NCBI GenBank assembly: GCA_963734595.1
Contig: CAVTHV010000037.1
Location: forward strand, 682,001-746,000
DNA: 64,000 nt
Source: CAKKQX01 sp963734595
GTDB taxonomy: Bacteria; Pseudomonadota; Gammaproteobacteria; Burkholderiales; SG8-41
Direction of reading: 5' to 3'
Below are positions 10,089 to 19,846 of this stretch, one piece after another. The number at the start of each line of letters is the position of its first letter. The stretch's first letter is position 1. The position numbers were made by a program, and so were the translations under genes. Under the pieces are notes generated by a model. The model did no database searches. It saw only the letters and a program-made list of their open reading frames with translations, and had not been told where the DNA came from.

Positions 10089-12090
10089 ATGAAATCCCGT
10101 GTCGAACTGGCCAACGCCCTGCGTGCGCTGGCCATGGATGCTGTACAGAAGGCCAACTCCGGCCATCCCGGGATGCCGATGGGCATGGCCGATATTGCCG
10201 AGGTCCTGTGGAATCATCACCTGCGACATAATCCGGCCAACCCGGGCTGGGCCGATCGCGACCGGTTCGTGCTGTCCAACGGCCACGGCTCGATGCTGCT
10301 CTATGGGCTGCTGCATCTGACCGGCTACGACCTGTCGATCGACGATATCAAGCAATTTCGGCAACTGCATTCCAGGACGCCGGGACACCCCGAATACGGC
10401 TGCGCGCCGGGCGTGGAGACGACTACCGGCCCGCTCGGGCAAGGGCTGGCCAATGCGGTCGGCATGGCGATCGCCGAACGCGTGCTCGCCGCCGAATTCA
10501 ACCGCGACGGTTTCGACGTCATCGATCACCATACCTATGTATTCGCCGGCGACGGCTGCCTGATGGAGGGCATCTCGCACGAAGCGTGCGCGCTCGCCGG
10601 CACGCTCGGGCTTTCGAAGCTGATCGCGATTTACGACGACAACGGCATCTCGATCGACTCCGAAAAAGGCCAGATCAAGCAGTGGTACACCGACGACGTC
10701 AAACGCCGCTTCGAGGCTTACGGCTGGCAGGTGATCCCGAATGTGGACGGGCACGATCCCGCGGCGGTCGACAAGGCGATCCGCAAGGCAAAGCGCGAAA
10801 AAACGAGGCCGACGCTGATCTGCGCGAAAACGACGATCGGCAAGGGTGCGCCCAACAAGGCGAACACCGGTGCGGCCCATGGCGCGGCGTTGGGCGAAAA
10901 GGAAGTCGCGGCAACGCGCGAGGCGATCGGCTGGCCGTACGCGCCGTTCGAAATCCCGCAGGAAGTGTACGAAGGCTGGGATGCGCGCAAGCGCGGCGCG
11001 GCCGCGGAACGCCGCTGGAAGCGGCTCATGGCCGGTTATGAAAAGCAATATCCGGCGGAAGCCGCCGAGCTCAAGCGGCGCATGGCGCGGGCGTTGCCGG
11101 ACCACTGGAAAGCCCACTGCGAGGCCGTGCTCGCGCAGGTGAACCAGAAGGCCGAGACCATTGCCACCCGCAAGGCGTCGCAGAACGCGATCGAGGCGCT
11201 GGCGCCGGCGCTGCCTGAACTGATCGGCGGCTCGGCCGACCTCGCCAGCTCCAACCTGACGCTGTGGTCGGGCTCGAAACCCATCGGCCGCGACGGGTGG
11301 CGGCAACTATATTTTCTTCGGCGTGCGCGAATTCGGCATGGCGGCGATCGTGAACGGGCTTTCGCTGCATGGCGGACTCGTTCCTTACGGCGCGACCTTT
11401 CTCGTGTTCTCGGATTACGCCCGCAATGCGCTGCGCATGGCGGCGCTCATGAAAATCCGCGCAATCTACGTCTTCACCCACGATTCGATCGGTTTGGGCG
11501 AAGACGGACCCACGCATCAGCCGGTCGAACACGCGGCAACCCTGCGCCTCATCCCGAACATGGAGGTGTGGCGGCCATGCGATGCGCTGGAATCGACGGC
11601 GGCATGGACGGCCGCGATCGAGCGCCAGGACGGGCCCACCAGCATGTTGTTTTCGCGGCAGAATTTGCCGTTCCAGCCGCGCAGCGCCGAGCAGATCGCC
11701 GCCGTGCGGCGCGGAGGTTACGTCTTGTCGGAGGCGCAGGGCGGCAAACCTGCCTGCGTGATCATCGCCACCGGCTCCGAAGTGCAGCTTGCGCTCGAGG
11801 CGCAGAAAACGCTTGCAGCAGAAGGTGTTGCAGTACGCGTCGTCTCCATGCCCTCGACCACCGTGTTCGACCGCCAGGACGCGGCTTATCGCGACAGCGT
11901 GCTGCCGCGCGGCGTGGTGCGCGTCGCGGTGGAAGCCGGCGTTTCAGATTTCTGGCGCAAATATGTGGGGCTGGAGGGCGCCGTCGTCGGGATCGACCGT
12001 TTCGGCGAGTCGGCACCGGCCGGGGAGCTTTTCAAGTTTTTCGGCTTTACCGCGGAGAATGTGGCGGCGGTCGTCAAAAGCGTTTTGTAA
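10089..12090 (+). CDS. tkt: Transketolase (one frame break)
   Basis: Thiamine-diphosphate enzyme moving two-carbon units between sugar phosphates. The start at 10089 gives MKSRVELANALRALAMDAVQ. The TPP-binding motif GDGCLMEGISHEA lies near residue 154, and GIGLGEDGPTHQP-type signature appears as DSIGLGEDGPTHQPVEHAAT near 11485-11540. The frame changes near 11297-11320: removing one T joins SKPIGRDG to GGNYIFFGVREFGMAAIVNG. The end at 12090 gives a family-typical length of about 666 residues. It heads tkt-gap-pgk-pyk-fba, all on the plus strand. Confidence 0.94.
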
Positions 12091-12159
12091 GCACTCAAAG
12101 GCGCCATTTCGCAATCCGGTGCGCGCCTGACTGCGCCAAGTTTGCGCTGAGTCAAAAAA

Positions 12160-12180
12160 GCCCGGTACCCGGGCGGTAGA
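12160..12180 (+). terminator. Possible hairpin terminator between tkt and gap
   Basis: A 6-bp stem GCCCGG / CCGGGC with a 3-base loop lies at 12160-12174. It has six A residues on its left but no T run on its right, so it would terminate better on the minus strand. It may only weaken read-through from tkt into gap. Confidence 0.35.
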
Positions 12181-12211
12181 ATTTTCGTTTTTCATATGGG
12201 GGAGTAGTGTG

Positions 12212-13210
12212 ATGACCATCAAAGTCGGCATCAACGGATTTGGTCGCATCGGGCGGATGGTGTTTCGCGCGGCGGTGCTGGATTTTCCCGACATCGAAAT
12301 CGTCGGGATCAACGACCTGCTTGAGCCGAATTATCTGGCCTACATGTTGCGTTACGACTCCGTGCACGGCCGTTTCAAGGGCAGCATTTCCGTCGACGGC
12401 AATACGCTGATCGTCAACGGCAAGAAGATCCGCCTGACCGCGGTCAAGGATCCGACCGAGCTGAAATGGAACGAAGTGGGCGCGGAGGTGGTGATCGAAT
12501 CCACCGGCCTGTTCCTCGACAAGGTCTCCGCCCAGAAGCATATTGCGGCCGGAGCGAAGAAAGTCATCCTGTCGGCGCCGTCCAAAGACGACACGCCGAT
12601 GTTCGTGTTCGGCGTCAACGACAAGACTTACGCCGGGCAGGCGATCATCTCCAACGCCTCGTGCACCACCAACTGCCTGGCGCCGGTCGCCAAGGTGCTG
12701 AACGATACCTGGGGCATCAAGCGTGGCCTGATGACCACGGTGCACGCGGCGACCGCGACGCAGAAAACCGTCGACGGGCCGTCGAACAAGGACTGGCGCG
12801 GCGGGCGCGGCATCCTGGAAAACATCATTCCATCGTCCACCGGCGCCGCCAAGGCCGTGGGCGTGGTGATCCCGGAACTCAACAAGAAGCTCACCGGCAT
12901 GGCCTTCCGCGTGCCGACGTCCGACGTATCCGTGGTGGACCTGACTGTCGAGCTGAACAAGCCGGCGACCTACGCTGAAATCTGCGCGGCGATGAAAGCC
13001 GCTTCGCAGGGCGCCATGAAAGGCGTGCTCGGGTATACCGAAGAGAAGGTCGTTTCCACCGACTTCCGCGACGAAACCTGCACGTCGGTGTTCGACGCCG
13101 AGGCGGGCATTGCGCTGGACAGCACGTTCGTGAAGGTGGTGTCCTGGTACGACAACGAGTGGGGCTATTCCTGCAAAGTGCTGGAGATGGCGCGGGTCAT
13201 CACCAGGTAG
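12212..13210 (+). CDS. gap: Glyceraldehyde-3-phosphate dehydrogenase, type I
   Basis: Oxidises glyceraldehyde 3-phosphate to 1,3-bisphosphoglycerate with NAD(P). The 332-residue protein has the nucleotide-binding start INGFGRIGR (residues 7-15), catalytic C151 in SNASCTTNCLAP, and partner H178 in TTVHAATATQ. The ATG at 12212 is preferred over the GTG one codon earlier; a strong GGGGGAG ribosome site lies 9-10 bases upstream. The frame is intact. It is followed by pgk after 22 bases, so the two are almost certainly co-transcribed. Confidence 0.97.
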   Translation: MTIKVGINGFGRIGRMVFRAAVLDFPDIEIVGINDLLEPNYLAYMLRYDSVHGRFKGSISVDGNTLIVNGKKIRLTAVKDPTELKWNEVGAEVVIESTGLFLDKVSAQKHIAAGAKKVILSAPSKDDTPMFVFGVNDKTYAGQAIISNASCTTNCLAPVAKVLNDTWGIKRGLMTTVHAATATQKTVDGPSNKDWRGGRGILENIIPSSTGAAKAVGVVIPELNKKLTGMAFRVPTSDVSVVDLTVELNKPATYAEICAAMKAASQGAMKGVLGYTEEKVVSTDFRDETCTSVFDAEAGIALDSTFVKVVSWYDNEWGYSCKVLEMARVITR

Positions 13211-13232
13211 CCACGGCAAAACGGGGGCGGCC

Positions 13233-14419
13233 ATGAAATTTCTGAGGCTTACCGATCTTCCTCTTGCCGGCAAGCGCGTGCTGATCCGCGCGGACCTCAA
13301 CGTGCCGCAGGACGATGCCGGCAATATCACGGAGGACACGCGCATCCGCGCGTCCATTCCCGGCATCAAACACGCGGTGAAGGCCGGCGCTGCCGTGATG
13401 GTGACCTCCCATCTCGGCCGCCCGACCGAAGGCGCGCTCAAACCCGGGGACACGCTGGCGCCGATCGCGTAAGCGGTTGTCCGAACTGCTTGGCCAGCCG
13501 GTGCGGCTGGTGCAGAACTGGGTCGACGGCGGGTTCGACGTCAAATCCGGCGAAGTCGTATTGCTGGAAAACTGCCGCGCCAACAAAGGCGAAAAGAAAA
13601 ACGACGAGGCGCTGGCGCGGAAAATGGCGGCGCTGTGCGACGTTTACGCCAACGACGCGTTCGGCACCGCACACCGCGCCGAAGCGACGACGCACGGCAT
13701 CGCGAAGTTCGCGAAAACGGCCTGCGCCGGACCGCTGATGGCGGCGGAAATCGACGCGCTCTCCCGCGCGCTGGAAAAGCCGGCGCGGCCGCTGGTGGCG
13801 ATCGTCGGCGGCGCGAAGGTGTCGACCAAGCTGACCATCCTGGCGGCGCTCGCGGAAAAGGTGGACCAGCTGATCGTGGGCGGCGGCATTGCCAACACGT
13901 TTCTCCTGGCCGCGGGCGGCAGGATCGGCAAATCCCTGGCCGAGGCGGAGCTGGCCGGGGAAGCGAAGAAAATCATCGGGATCATCAAGGCCAAGGGCGG
14001 CGCCGTGCCGGTGCCGGTCGATGTGGTGTGCGCCAAGGAGCTTTCGGCAACCGCGCGCGCGCGAGACCAAGGCGGCCGCAAACGTGGCGGACGACGACCT
14101 GATTCTCGACATCGGCCCGCAGACCGCGCGCACGCTGGCGGACATCATCGCCAAGGCGGGAACGGTGGTCTGGAACGGCCCGGTCGGCGTGTTCGAATTC
14201 GATCAGTTCGGCGCGGGCACCAGGACCATCGCCAACGCGATCGCCGATTCAAAAGCATTTTCCATCGCCGGCGGCGGCGACACGCTGGCGGCCATCGCCA
14301 AATACGGCATCACGGACAAGGTTTCCTACATCTCGACCGGCGGCGGAGCATTCCTCGAGTTTCTCGAGGGCAAGAAACTGCCGGCGATCGAAATTCTCGA
14401 GCAGCGCGCAACGGCGTGA
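13233..14419 (+). CDS. pgk: Phosphoglycerate kinase (two frame breaks)
   Basis: Makes ATP from 1,3-bisphosphoglycerate. The N-terminal domain begins MKFLRLTDLPLAGKRVLIRA with RADLNVPQ and TSHLGRP (substrate binding). An inserted T after GCG at 13470 creates a false stop; without it the frame continues KRLSELLGQPVRLVQNW. A second inserted base near 14060 separates ELSATARA from ETKAAANVADDD. The C-terminal nucleotide-binding domain keeps WNGPVGVFE and STGGGAFLEFLEG. Restored length is close to 395 residues, normal for the family. It lies between gap and pyk. Confidence 0.94.
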
Positions 14420-14502
14420 CGGAACGGTTGGCGCGTTTCGGCTACGGTTTTAAACCTGACCTAGCTGTTTTCGAATATCCTTAGCGACTGTTCAGGCTGT
14501 CA

Positions 14503-14537
14503 ACCCTAAACCCTGAACGCTGAGCCCTGAACCCAAC
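14503..14537. repeat. 7-nt array upstream of pyk
   Basis: Five consecutive 7-base units of the type ACCCTGA (ACCCTAA, ACCCTGA, ACGCTGA, GCCCTGA, ACCCAAC) fill the spacer up to the pyk start codon. It belongs to the 7-nt class of short phased arrays found in several spacers here. No matching inverted arm is seen nearby. Confidence 0.8.
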
Positions 14538-14538
14538 C

Positions 14539-16033
14539 ATGCCCCGCCGCACCAAAATCGTCGCCACGCTCGGACCCGCTTCCAGCGATCCGGGGATTCT
14601 GGCGCGCATGATCGCGGCCGGGCTCGACGTGGTGCGCGTGAATTTCTCCCATGGTTCCGATGCCGAGCACCGCCAGCTTGTCGAGACGGTGCGCGCGCTC
14701 GCGCTCAAGGCCGGGCGCGCGGTCGGCGTGCTGGTCGACCTGCAGGGGCCGAAGATCCGCATCGGCAAATTCAGGGACAGCAAGATCACGCTGGTCGCCG
14801 GCGCGAAATTCGTGCTCGATGCCGCAATGCAGCATCGGCGACGAGACCATCGTCGGCCTGGACTACAAAAATCTGCCCAAAGACGTGCACCCTGGCGACA
14901 CCCTGCTTCTGGACGACGGGCGCATCGTGCTCGGGGTGACGTCGATCCGCGGGACGCGCATCAACTGCGTGGTCGAGCAGGGCGGGACCCTGTCGAACAA
15001 CAAGGGCATCAACCGCAAGGGCGGCGGCCTGACCGCGCCGGCGCTGACCCAGAAAGACAAGCGCGACATCAAGCTCGCCGCCGAACTCAAGGCCGATTTT
15101 CTCGGCGTGTCTTTTCCGCGCTCGGGCGCGGACATACGCTGGGCGCGCTCGCTGATGCGCAAGGCCGGCGGCAAAAGCATGATCGTGGCCAAGATCGAGC
15201 GCGCCGAGGCGATCGCCGCGCTGGAAGAAATTCTCGACGCCTCCGACGCCATCATGGTGGCGCGCGGCGATCTTGCGGTGGAGGTCGGCGACGCCGTGGT
15301 GCCGGCGCTGCAGAAGCGCATGATCCGCATGGCGCGCGAGAAAAACAAGGCGGTGATCACCGCGACCCAGATGATGGAATCGATGATCACCAACCCGATT
15401 CCGACCCGGGCCGAGGTGTCGGACGTCGCCAACGCCGTGCTCGACGGCACCGACGCGGTCATGCTGTCGGCGGAGACCGCCGCCGGTCTCTATCCGGTCG
15501 AAACCATCGCAGCGATGGCCCGGGTGTGCGTGGCAGCGGAAAAAGAAGACACGCTGGGCTCGGAGCGGCGGCGCGCGGCGCCGCCTGCCGACGTCGAAGA
15601 GGCGATCGCGCGCGCCACCATGTTCAGCACCAACAGCCTCAACATCAAGGCGGTGGCGGCGATGACGCAAAGCGGCAAGACGGTGCTGCTGATGTCGCGC
15701 GTGGACTCGATGGTGCCGGTCTATGCGCTGAGCTCGGTGGTCGAGACGCGGCGGCGGGTGACGCTGTTCCGCGGCGTGTATCCGATCAAATTCAAGGGTG
15801 CCCGCGATCCGGAAAAAGCGCTGAACATGGCCGAGGACGAACTGCTGAAGCGCGGGGCGGTGCAGAACGGCGACTACATCGTCTTCACCATAGGCGAACC
15901 GTTCGGCAAGGCCGGCGGCACCAATACGATGAAGATCATCAAGGTCGGGGAGAACCGGCAGCGCGTAAAAGGGCGCGTCGGCAAATGGCACAATCGCGAA
16001 CCGGAAGCGGTAAAATATCGGAAGCGGGCCTGA
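14539..16033 (+). CDS. pyk: Pyruvate kinase (one frame break)
   Basis: Converts phosphoenolpyruvate and ADP to pyruvate and ATP. It starts MPRRTKIVATLGPASSDPGI with the K+ and substrate region VNFSHGSDAEH, then breaks near 14830 where one inserted C separates FVLDAAM from SIGDETIVGLDYKN. The active-site signature MIVAKIERAEAI and the ARGDLAVEV and ATQMMESMITNPIPTRAEV blocks are intact. The end at 16033 gives about 498 residues, slightly longer than E. coli PykA. It lies between pgk and the aldolase gene, with period-7 arrays in both flanking spacers. Confidence 0.94.
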
Positions 16034-16061
16034 ACCATTCACCTTTCACCATTCACGTCAA
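16034..16061. repeat. 7-nt array between pyk and the aldolase gene
   Basis: Four 7-base units ACCATTC, ACCTTTC, ACCATTC and ACGTCAA start on the pyk stop codon and end about 19 bases before the aldolase ATG. The unit is the same as in the array at 45751-45782. Confidence 0.8.
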
Positions 16062-16079
16062 TTTCAGCAGGAGACCACC

Positions 16080-17105
16080 ATGTCAGCACATGAACTCGCG
16101 GCTGTCGCCCAGGCGATGGCCGGCCCCGGCAAAGGCATACTCGCCGCCGATGAGAGCACCGGCACCATCGAGAAGCGCTTTGCCGGCATCAAGGTCGAGA
16201 ACACCGAGGAAAACCGCCGCGCCTACCGCGACATGCTATTTACCGCGAAGGGACTGTCGCAGTCCATCAGCGGCGTGATTCTTTACGATGAAACGCTGCG
16301 CCAGAAGTCGGCCAACGGCACGCCGTTCGTGGAATTGCTGTCTAAAAATGGCATCCTGCCGGGCATCAAGGTGGATACCGGCGCCAAGGATCTCGCGCTG
16401 TGCCCTGGAGAAAAAATAACCGAAGGCCTCGACGGCCTGGCCAAACGCTGCGCGGAATACGTGAAGATGGGCGCGAAGTTCGCCAAGTGGCGCGCGGTGA
16501 TCACCATCGGCAAGGACATGCCGAGCTCGACCTGCATCGCCGCCAATGCGCACGCGCTCGCGCGCTATGCGGCGATCTGCCAGGCCGCGGGCCTGGTGCC
16601 GATCGTCGAGCCGGAAGTGCTGATGGACGGCGACCACACGATCGAGCGCTGCGAGGAAGTCACCGAGTGGACGCTGAATGCCGTTTATCAGGCGCTTTAT
16701 CTGAACCGCGTGACGCTCGAGCATTCGGTGCTCAAGCCGAGCATGGTGATTTCCGGCAAGGACTGTGCGCGGCAGGCCGGCATCGACGAAGTCGCCGAGC
16801 GCACCGTGCGCATCCTGAAGCGCACCGTGCCGGCGGCGGTGGCCGGCATCGTTTTCCTGTCCGGCGGCCAGAGCGACGAGGTCGCGACCGCGCACTTGAA
16901 TGCGATGAACAAGATGTTTGCCGGCAACCTGCCGTGGCCGCTTTCGTTCTCGTATGGCCGCGCGCTGCAGCAGCCTTCGCTCAAAGCGTGGAAAGGCAGT
17001 GCCGCCAATGTGGCCGCCGCGCAGGCCGCGCTGCTGCATCGCTCGCGCATGAACAGCCTGGCGCGCTCCGGGCGGTATACGCCGGAGCAGGAGAAGGCGG
17101 CGTAG
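16080..17105 (+). CDS. Class I fructose-bisphosphate aldolase
   Basis: Schiff-base aldolase cleaving fructose 1,6-bisphosphate. The 341-residue sequence is of the eukaryote-like class I type: GKGILAADESTGT (18-30), FAKWRAV with K136, VEPEV with E178, and Schiff-base K219 in VLKPSMV. Many betaproteobacteria instead keep a zinc-dependent class II enzyme in this cluster, so the class I form is notable. The GGAG box sits 6 bases before the ATG. It closes the central-carbon run and is followed by a palindrome and a hairpin that may terminate it. Confidence 0.93.
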   Translation: MSAHELAAVAQAMAGPGKGILAADESTGTIEKRFAGIKVENTEENRRAYRDMLFTAKGLSQSISGVILYDETLRQKSANGTPFVELLSKNGILPGIKVDTGAKDLALCPGEKITEGLDGLAKRCAEYVKMGAKFAKWRAVITIGKDMPSSTCIAANAHALARYAAICQAAGLVPIVEPEVLMDGDHTIERCEEVTEWTLNAVYQALYLNRVTLEHSVLKPSMVISGKDCARQAGIDEVAERTVRILKRTVPAAVAGIVFLSGGQSDEVATAHLNAMNKMFAGNLPWPLSFSYGRALQQPSLKAWKGSAANVAAAQAALLHRSRMNSLARSGRYTPEQEKAA

Positions 17106-17116
17106 GAGAGCTCGCG

Positions 17117-17140
17117 CGTTTCGCGAAACGGTTTTATAAT
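17117..17140. promoter_or_regulatory. 14-bp perfect palindrome followed by a TATAAT box
   Basis: The sequence CGTTTCGCGAAACG (17117-17130) is a perfect palindrome 11 bases after the aldolase stop. GGTTTTATAAT follows. It can be read as a short terminator hairpin with a weak T run, or as an operator next to a -10 box (17135-17140) for the metallochaperone gene at 17205. No good -35 is visible. Confidence 0.35.
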
Positions 17141-17162
17141 CGGTTGTTTTTAAATAACTTTT

Positions 17163-17197
17163 GCCGGTGCCGCGGCCCTGCGGCGCCGGCTTTCATT
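17163..17197 (+). terminator. GC-rich hairpin before the metallochaperone gene
   Basis: An 11-bp stem with one G-T wobble pairs 17163-17173 with 17180-17190 around a 6-base loop, followed by TTTCATT. It could end the tkt-to-aldolase transcript, although it lies only 7-15 bases before the next start codon and may instead limit its translation. Confidence 0.5.
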
Positions 17198-17204
17198 TCA
17201 GCAT

Positions 17205-18308
17205 ATGACATTCACGCCACCGGCTGAACGCACGCCGGTCTCGATCATCACCGGCTTTTTGGGCAGCGGCAAGACCACGCTGCTCAACCGCCTGTTGCAG
17301 CATCCCGGAATGGCGGGGGCCGCTGTCATCATCAACGAGTTCGGCGAGATCGGCCTCGACCATCTGCTGGTCGCGACACCCAGCGAGAACACGGTGCTGC
17401 TTTCGAGCGGCTGCATTTGCTGCACGGTGCGCGGCGATCTGGTCGATACCTTGCGCGACCTTTTTTCCAGGCGCGCCGACGGCACGCTTCCGGTTTTCGA
17501 CCGCGTGGTGATCGAGACCACCGGCCTTGCCGACCCGGTGCCGATCATCCAGACCGTGGTGACCGACGAGAAGGTCGCGCCACGGTTCGTTCTCGATAGC
17601 GTGGTGACGCTGGTCGACGGGGTCAACGGCGCGCTCCAGCTCGATCAGCAGGCCGAATCGGTCAAACAGGCCGCGGTGGCCGACCGGTTGCTGATCACCA
17701 AAGCCGATCTTGCGCCGCCCGCCACGATCGAGGCGTTGCGCGCGCGTCTGGCGCACATCAACCCCGGCGCGCAGATATTCACCGTGGTGCATGGACAGAT
17801 TGCGCCGGAGAGCCTGTTCGGCGCCGCGCTCAGCCGTACCGATGCGAGCGGTGGCGAAGTGGCGCGCTGGCTGGGAGAGGATGCGGTTGCAGAAGAAGAA
17901 TCGCCGCATGGCCACGCGCATGACGTCAATCGCCACGACGACCATATCCGGGCGTTCTGCCTTTATCTCGATGAACCGGTGAGCGCCGCCGGCCTCACGG
18001 CATGGCTCATCGCGCTGGCATCGCTGCGCGGCGCCAACCTGCTGCGCGTAAAGGGGCTGCTCAATGTCGAGGGCCAGCCGGTGGCGGTCCATGCCGTGCA
18101 GACGCTGATCCACGAGCCGTTGACGCTCGCGAGTTGGCCCGACGCCGACCGCCGCTCGCGCCTGGTCTTCATCACGCGCGACATGGCGCGCGCCAGCATC
18201 GAGTCCACGCTCGACGTGTTGCGCTGGCGGGAGACGCCGCGCAAACAACAAACGCTCGACCCGCGCGCGTACGCGGAATTTGTCGCGGCGCTGGAAAAGT
18301 TTCGCTGA
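17205..18308 (+). CDS. COG0523 (CobW/ZNG1-like) GTP-dependent metallochaperone
   Basis: G3E-family GTPase likely inserting zinc or another metal into a client enzyme. Residues 17-24 are the Walker A GFLGSGKT, followed by the metal-binding GCICC (C70, C72, C73). The switch region includes VIETTGLADP, and the guanine-specificity motif is LLITKADLA. A His-rich stretch near residues 228-245 (PHGHAHDVNRHDDH) probably binds metal and precedes the CobW C-terminal domain. Length 367 is typical. The frame is intact. No zinc-regulon operator is visible; the amidohydrolase downstream is a possible metal-dependent client, but that is only an inference. Confidence 0.88.
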   Translation: MTFTPPAERTPVSIITGFLGSGKTTLLNRLLQHPGMAGAAVIINEFGEIGLDHLLVATPSENTVLLSSGCICCTVRGDLVDTLRDLFSRRADGTLPVFDRVVIETTGLADPVPIIQTVVTDEKVAPRFVLDSVVTLVDGVNGALQLDQQAESVKQAAVADRLLITKADLAPPATIEALRARLAHINPGAQIFTVVHGQIAPESLFGAALSRTDASGGEVARWLGEDAVAEEESPHGHAHDVNRHDDHIRAFCLYLDEPVSAAGLTAWLIALASLRGANLLRVKGLLNVEGQPVAVHAVQTLIHEPLTLASWPDADRRSRLVFITRDMARASIESTLDVLRWRETPRKQQTLDPRAYAEFVAALEKFR

Positions 18309-18423
18309 CACGCGGCATTCGCTTGACAAGCGCGGGTCGATTAATTAGCGTTCAGGGTTCGCTTTGCAAACGCTTACATCAGACAGTTGCGACAACCGGT
18401 AGCATCAGAAGAGGGTCCATATT

Positions 18424-19776
18424 ATGTTCGACATGAAGGCGCCCGAAGCAAAGGGCAAAGTAAAAATCATCAAAGGCGGCACCTTGATCGACGGCAACGG
18501 CGGCAAGCCGCTCAAGGATCCCGTCATCGTGCTCGAGGGGCGCCGCATCAAGCAGGTCGGCACCAAGAACGACATCAAGATCCCGGCGCGCGCCGAGGTG
18601 ATCGACTGCGGCAAGCTCACGCTGATGCCGGGCCTGATGGACGTGCATCTGCACACCATGATGTTCAACTGCCTGACTTTCCATAACTACCGCGTCTCGC
18701 AATGGGAGATCACGCCGCGAGCTGCAGCAGATGTACGGGCTGTTCCACGCCCAGCTGTGCTTCGACATGGGGTTCACCACGCTGCGCGATCTCGGGCTCA
18801 ATTCGAGCCGCGGGCTGCTCACCGCCCACCTGTGCGCCGTGCGCGACTCGATCAACGCCGGCATCGTCGAAGGCCCGCGCATGTTCATCGGCGGCTTCAC
18901 CACCATCACCGGCTCGCACCTCGACCTCATCCAGCCGCGCGCGATGCAGCGCTTCGGCTTCCAGACCGGCGACGGCCCGTGGGAGCTGCAGAAAGCTCGC
19001 GCGCACCAACCTGCTTGGCGGGCTGCGACATCGTCAAGACCTGCGCCACCGGCGGCGGCGGCACCGACAAGGAAGAGCCCGATATCCGCAACATGACGCA
19101 GGAGGAGATCGACGCGATCGTCGACGAGGCGCACGCGTTCCACAAGGTCGCCGCGGTGCACTGCTTCACGCCGGCGGGCCAGCGCATGGCGCTCAAAGCC
19201 GGCGCCGACACCATCGAGCACATGGTGTTCCACGACGACGAGACCGTCGACATGATCGCCGAATCGGGCGTGTGGATGACGCCGACGCTGCTGCACCGCA
19301 CCGACCACGCGATCCAGACGCGCCTCGACCAGGGCACCTCGCAGTTCGTGATCAACAAGATGAAGGCGCTGCAGCCGTACTGCTACGAGACGTTCCAGAA
19401 AATGCACAAGGCCGGCGTGAACATCGCGCTCGGCACCGACATGGGCTACGATCCGGAGATGGGCACCAACGCGCGCGAGCTCGAAGTCTACGTCAAGCTC
19501 GGCATGACGCCGATGGATGCGATTCTCAGCGCCACCCGCAACGGCGCGCGCGCCCTCAAAATGGAAAAGGACCTGGGGACGGTCGAAGCGGGCAAGTTTG
19601 CCGACATCATCGCGGTCGACGGCGATCCGCTCAAGAACATCGCCGTGCTGCAGGAGAAAAAGAACATCCAGATCGTGATGAAGGAAGGCCGGGTCTACGC
19701 CGACCGCCGGCCGGGCAACAACAAGAGCGTGGTCAACGTCAAACCCGGCGACTGGCAAATCATCGATTATCTGTAA
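18424..19776 (+). CDS. Amidohydrolase-family metal-dependent hydrolase (frame-disrupted)
   Basis: Imidazolonepropionase/prolidase-like amidohydrolase of unknown substrate. The N-terminal beta-sandwich (IKGGTLIDGNGGKPL) leads to the metal-binding MDVHLHTMM. Frame breaks near 18717, 18995 and 19015 are each explained by one inserted base, so the third restores the original frame. Later motifs are VKTCATGGGGTDKEEPDI, the metal ligand region AVHCFTPAG and GADTIEHM, and the catalytic Asp in IALGTDMGYDPE. About 449 residues, no signal peptide, so probably cytoplasmic. It precedes the cupin and Bug receptor genes, suggesting catabolism of an imported compound. Confidence 0.85.
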   Translation: MFDMKAPEAKGKVKIIKGGTLIDGNGGKPLKDPVIVLEGRRIKQVGTKNDIKIPARAEVIDCGKLTLMPGLMDVHLHTMMFNCLTFHNYRVSQWEITPRAAADVRAVPRPAVLRHGVHHAARSRAQFEPRAAHRPPVRRARLDQRRHRRRPAHVHRRLHHHHRLAPRPHPAARDAALRLPDRRRPVGAAESSRAPTCLAGCDIVKTCATGGGGTDKEEPDIRNMTQEEIDAIVDEAHAFHKVAAVHCFTPAGQRMALKAGADTIEHMVFHDDETVDMIAESGVWMTPTLLHRTDHAIQTRLDQGTSQFVINKMKALQPYCYETFQKMHKAGVNIALGTDMGYDPEMGTNARELEVYVKLGMTPMDAILSATRNGARALKMEKDLGTVEAGKFADIIAVDGDPLKNIAVLQEKKNIQIVMKEGRVYADRRPGNNKSVVNVKPGDWQIIDYL

Positions 19777-19778
19777 GC

Positions 19779-19810
19779 GTGAGGCGGGAGGAGTGAGGCG
19801 CGAGGCGCCT
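19779..19810. repeat. 7-nt array between the amidohydrolase and cupin genes
   Basis: Units GTGAGGC, GGGAGGA, GTGAGGC and GCGAGGC plus a partial unit lie directly after the amidohydrolase stop. Same 7-base phasing as the other class-7 arrays but with a different, GC-rich unit. Confidence 0.75.
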
Positions 19811-19846
19811 GATTCGACGGCCACCATCTAAACCAGGAGAAGACCC

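Noticed and set aside
14503..14537. Telomere-like repeat
   Set aside because: The resemblance to CCCTAAA is only in one unit; it is one of several 7-nt arrays and lies within a gene cluster.
3705..16033. Programmed frameshifting as the cause of the breaks
   Set aside because: Breaks lack slippery heptamers, occur several times per gene and in the +1 insertion sense only, in unrelated housekeeping genes.
18323..18351. Sigma70 promoter before the amidohydrolase gene
   Set aside because: TTGACA is present but the -10 position reads TAGCGT; too weak to list.
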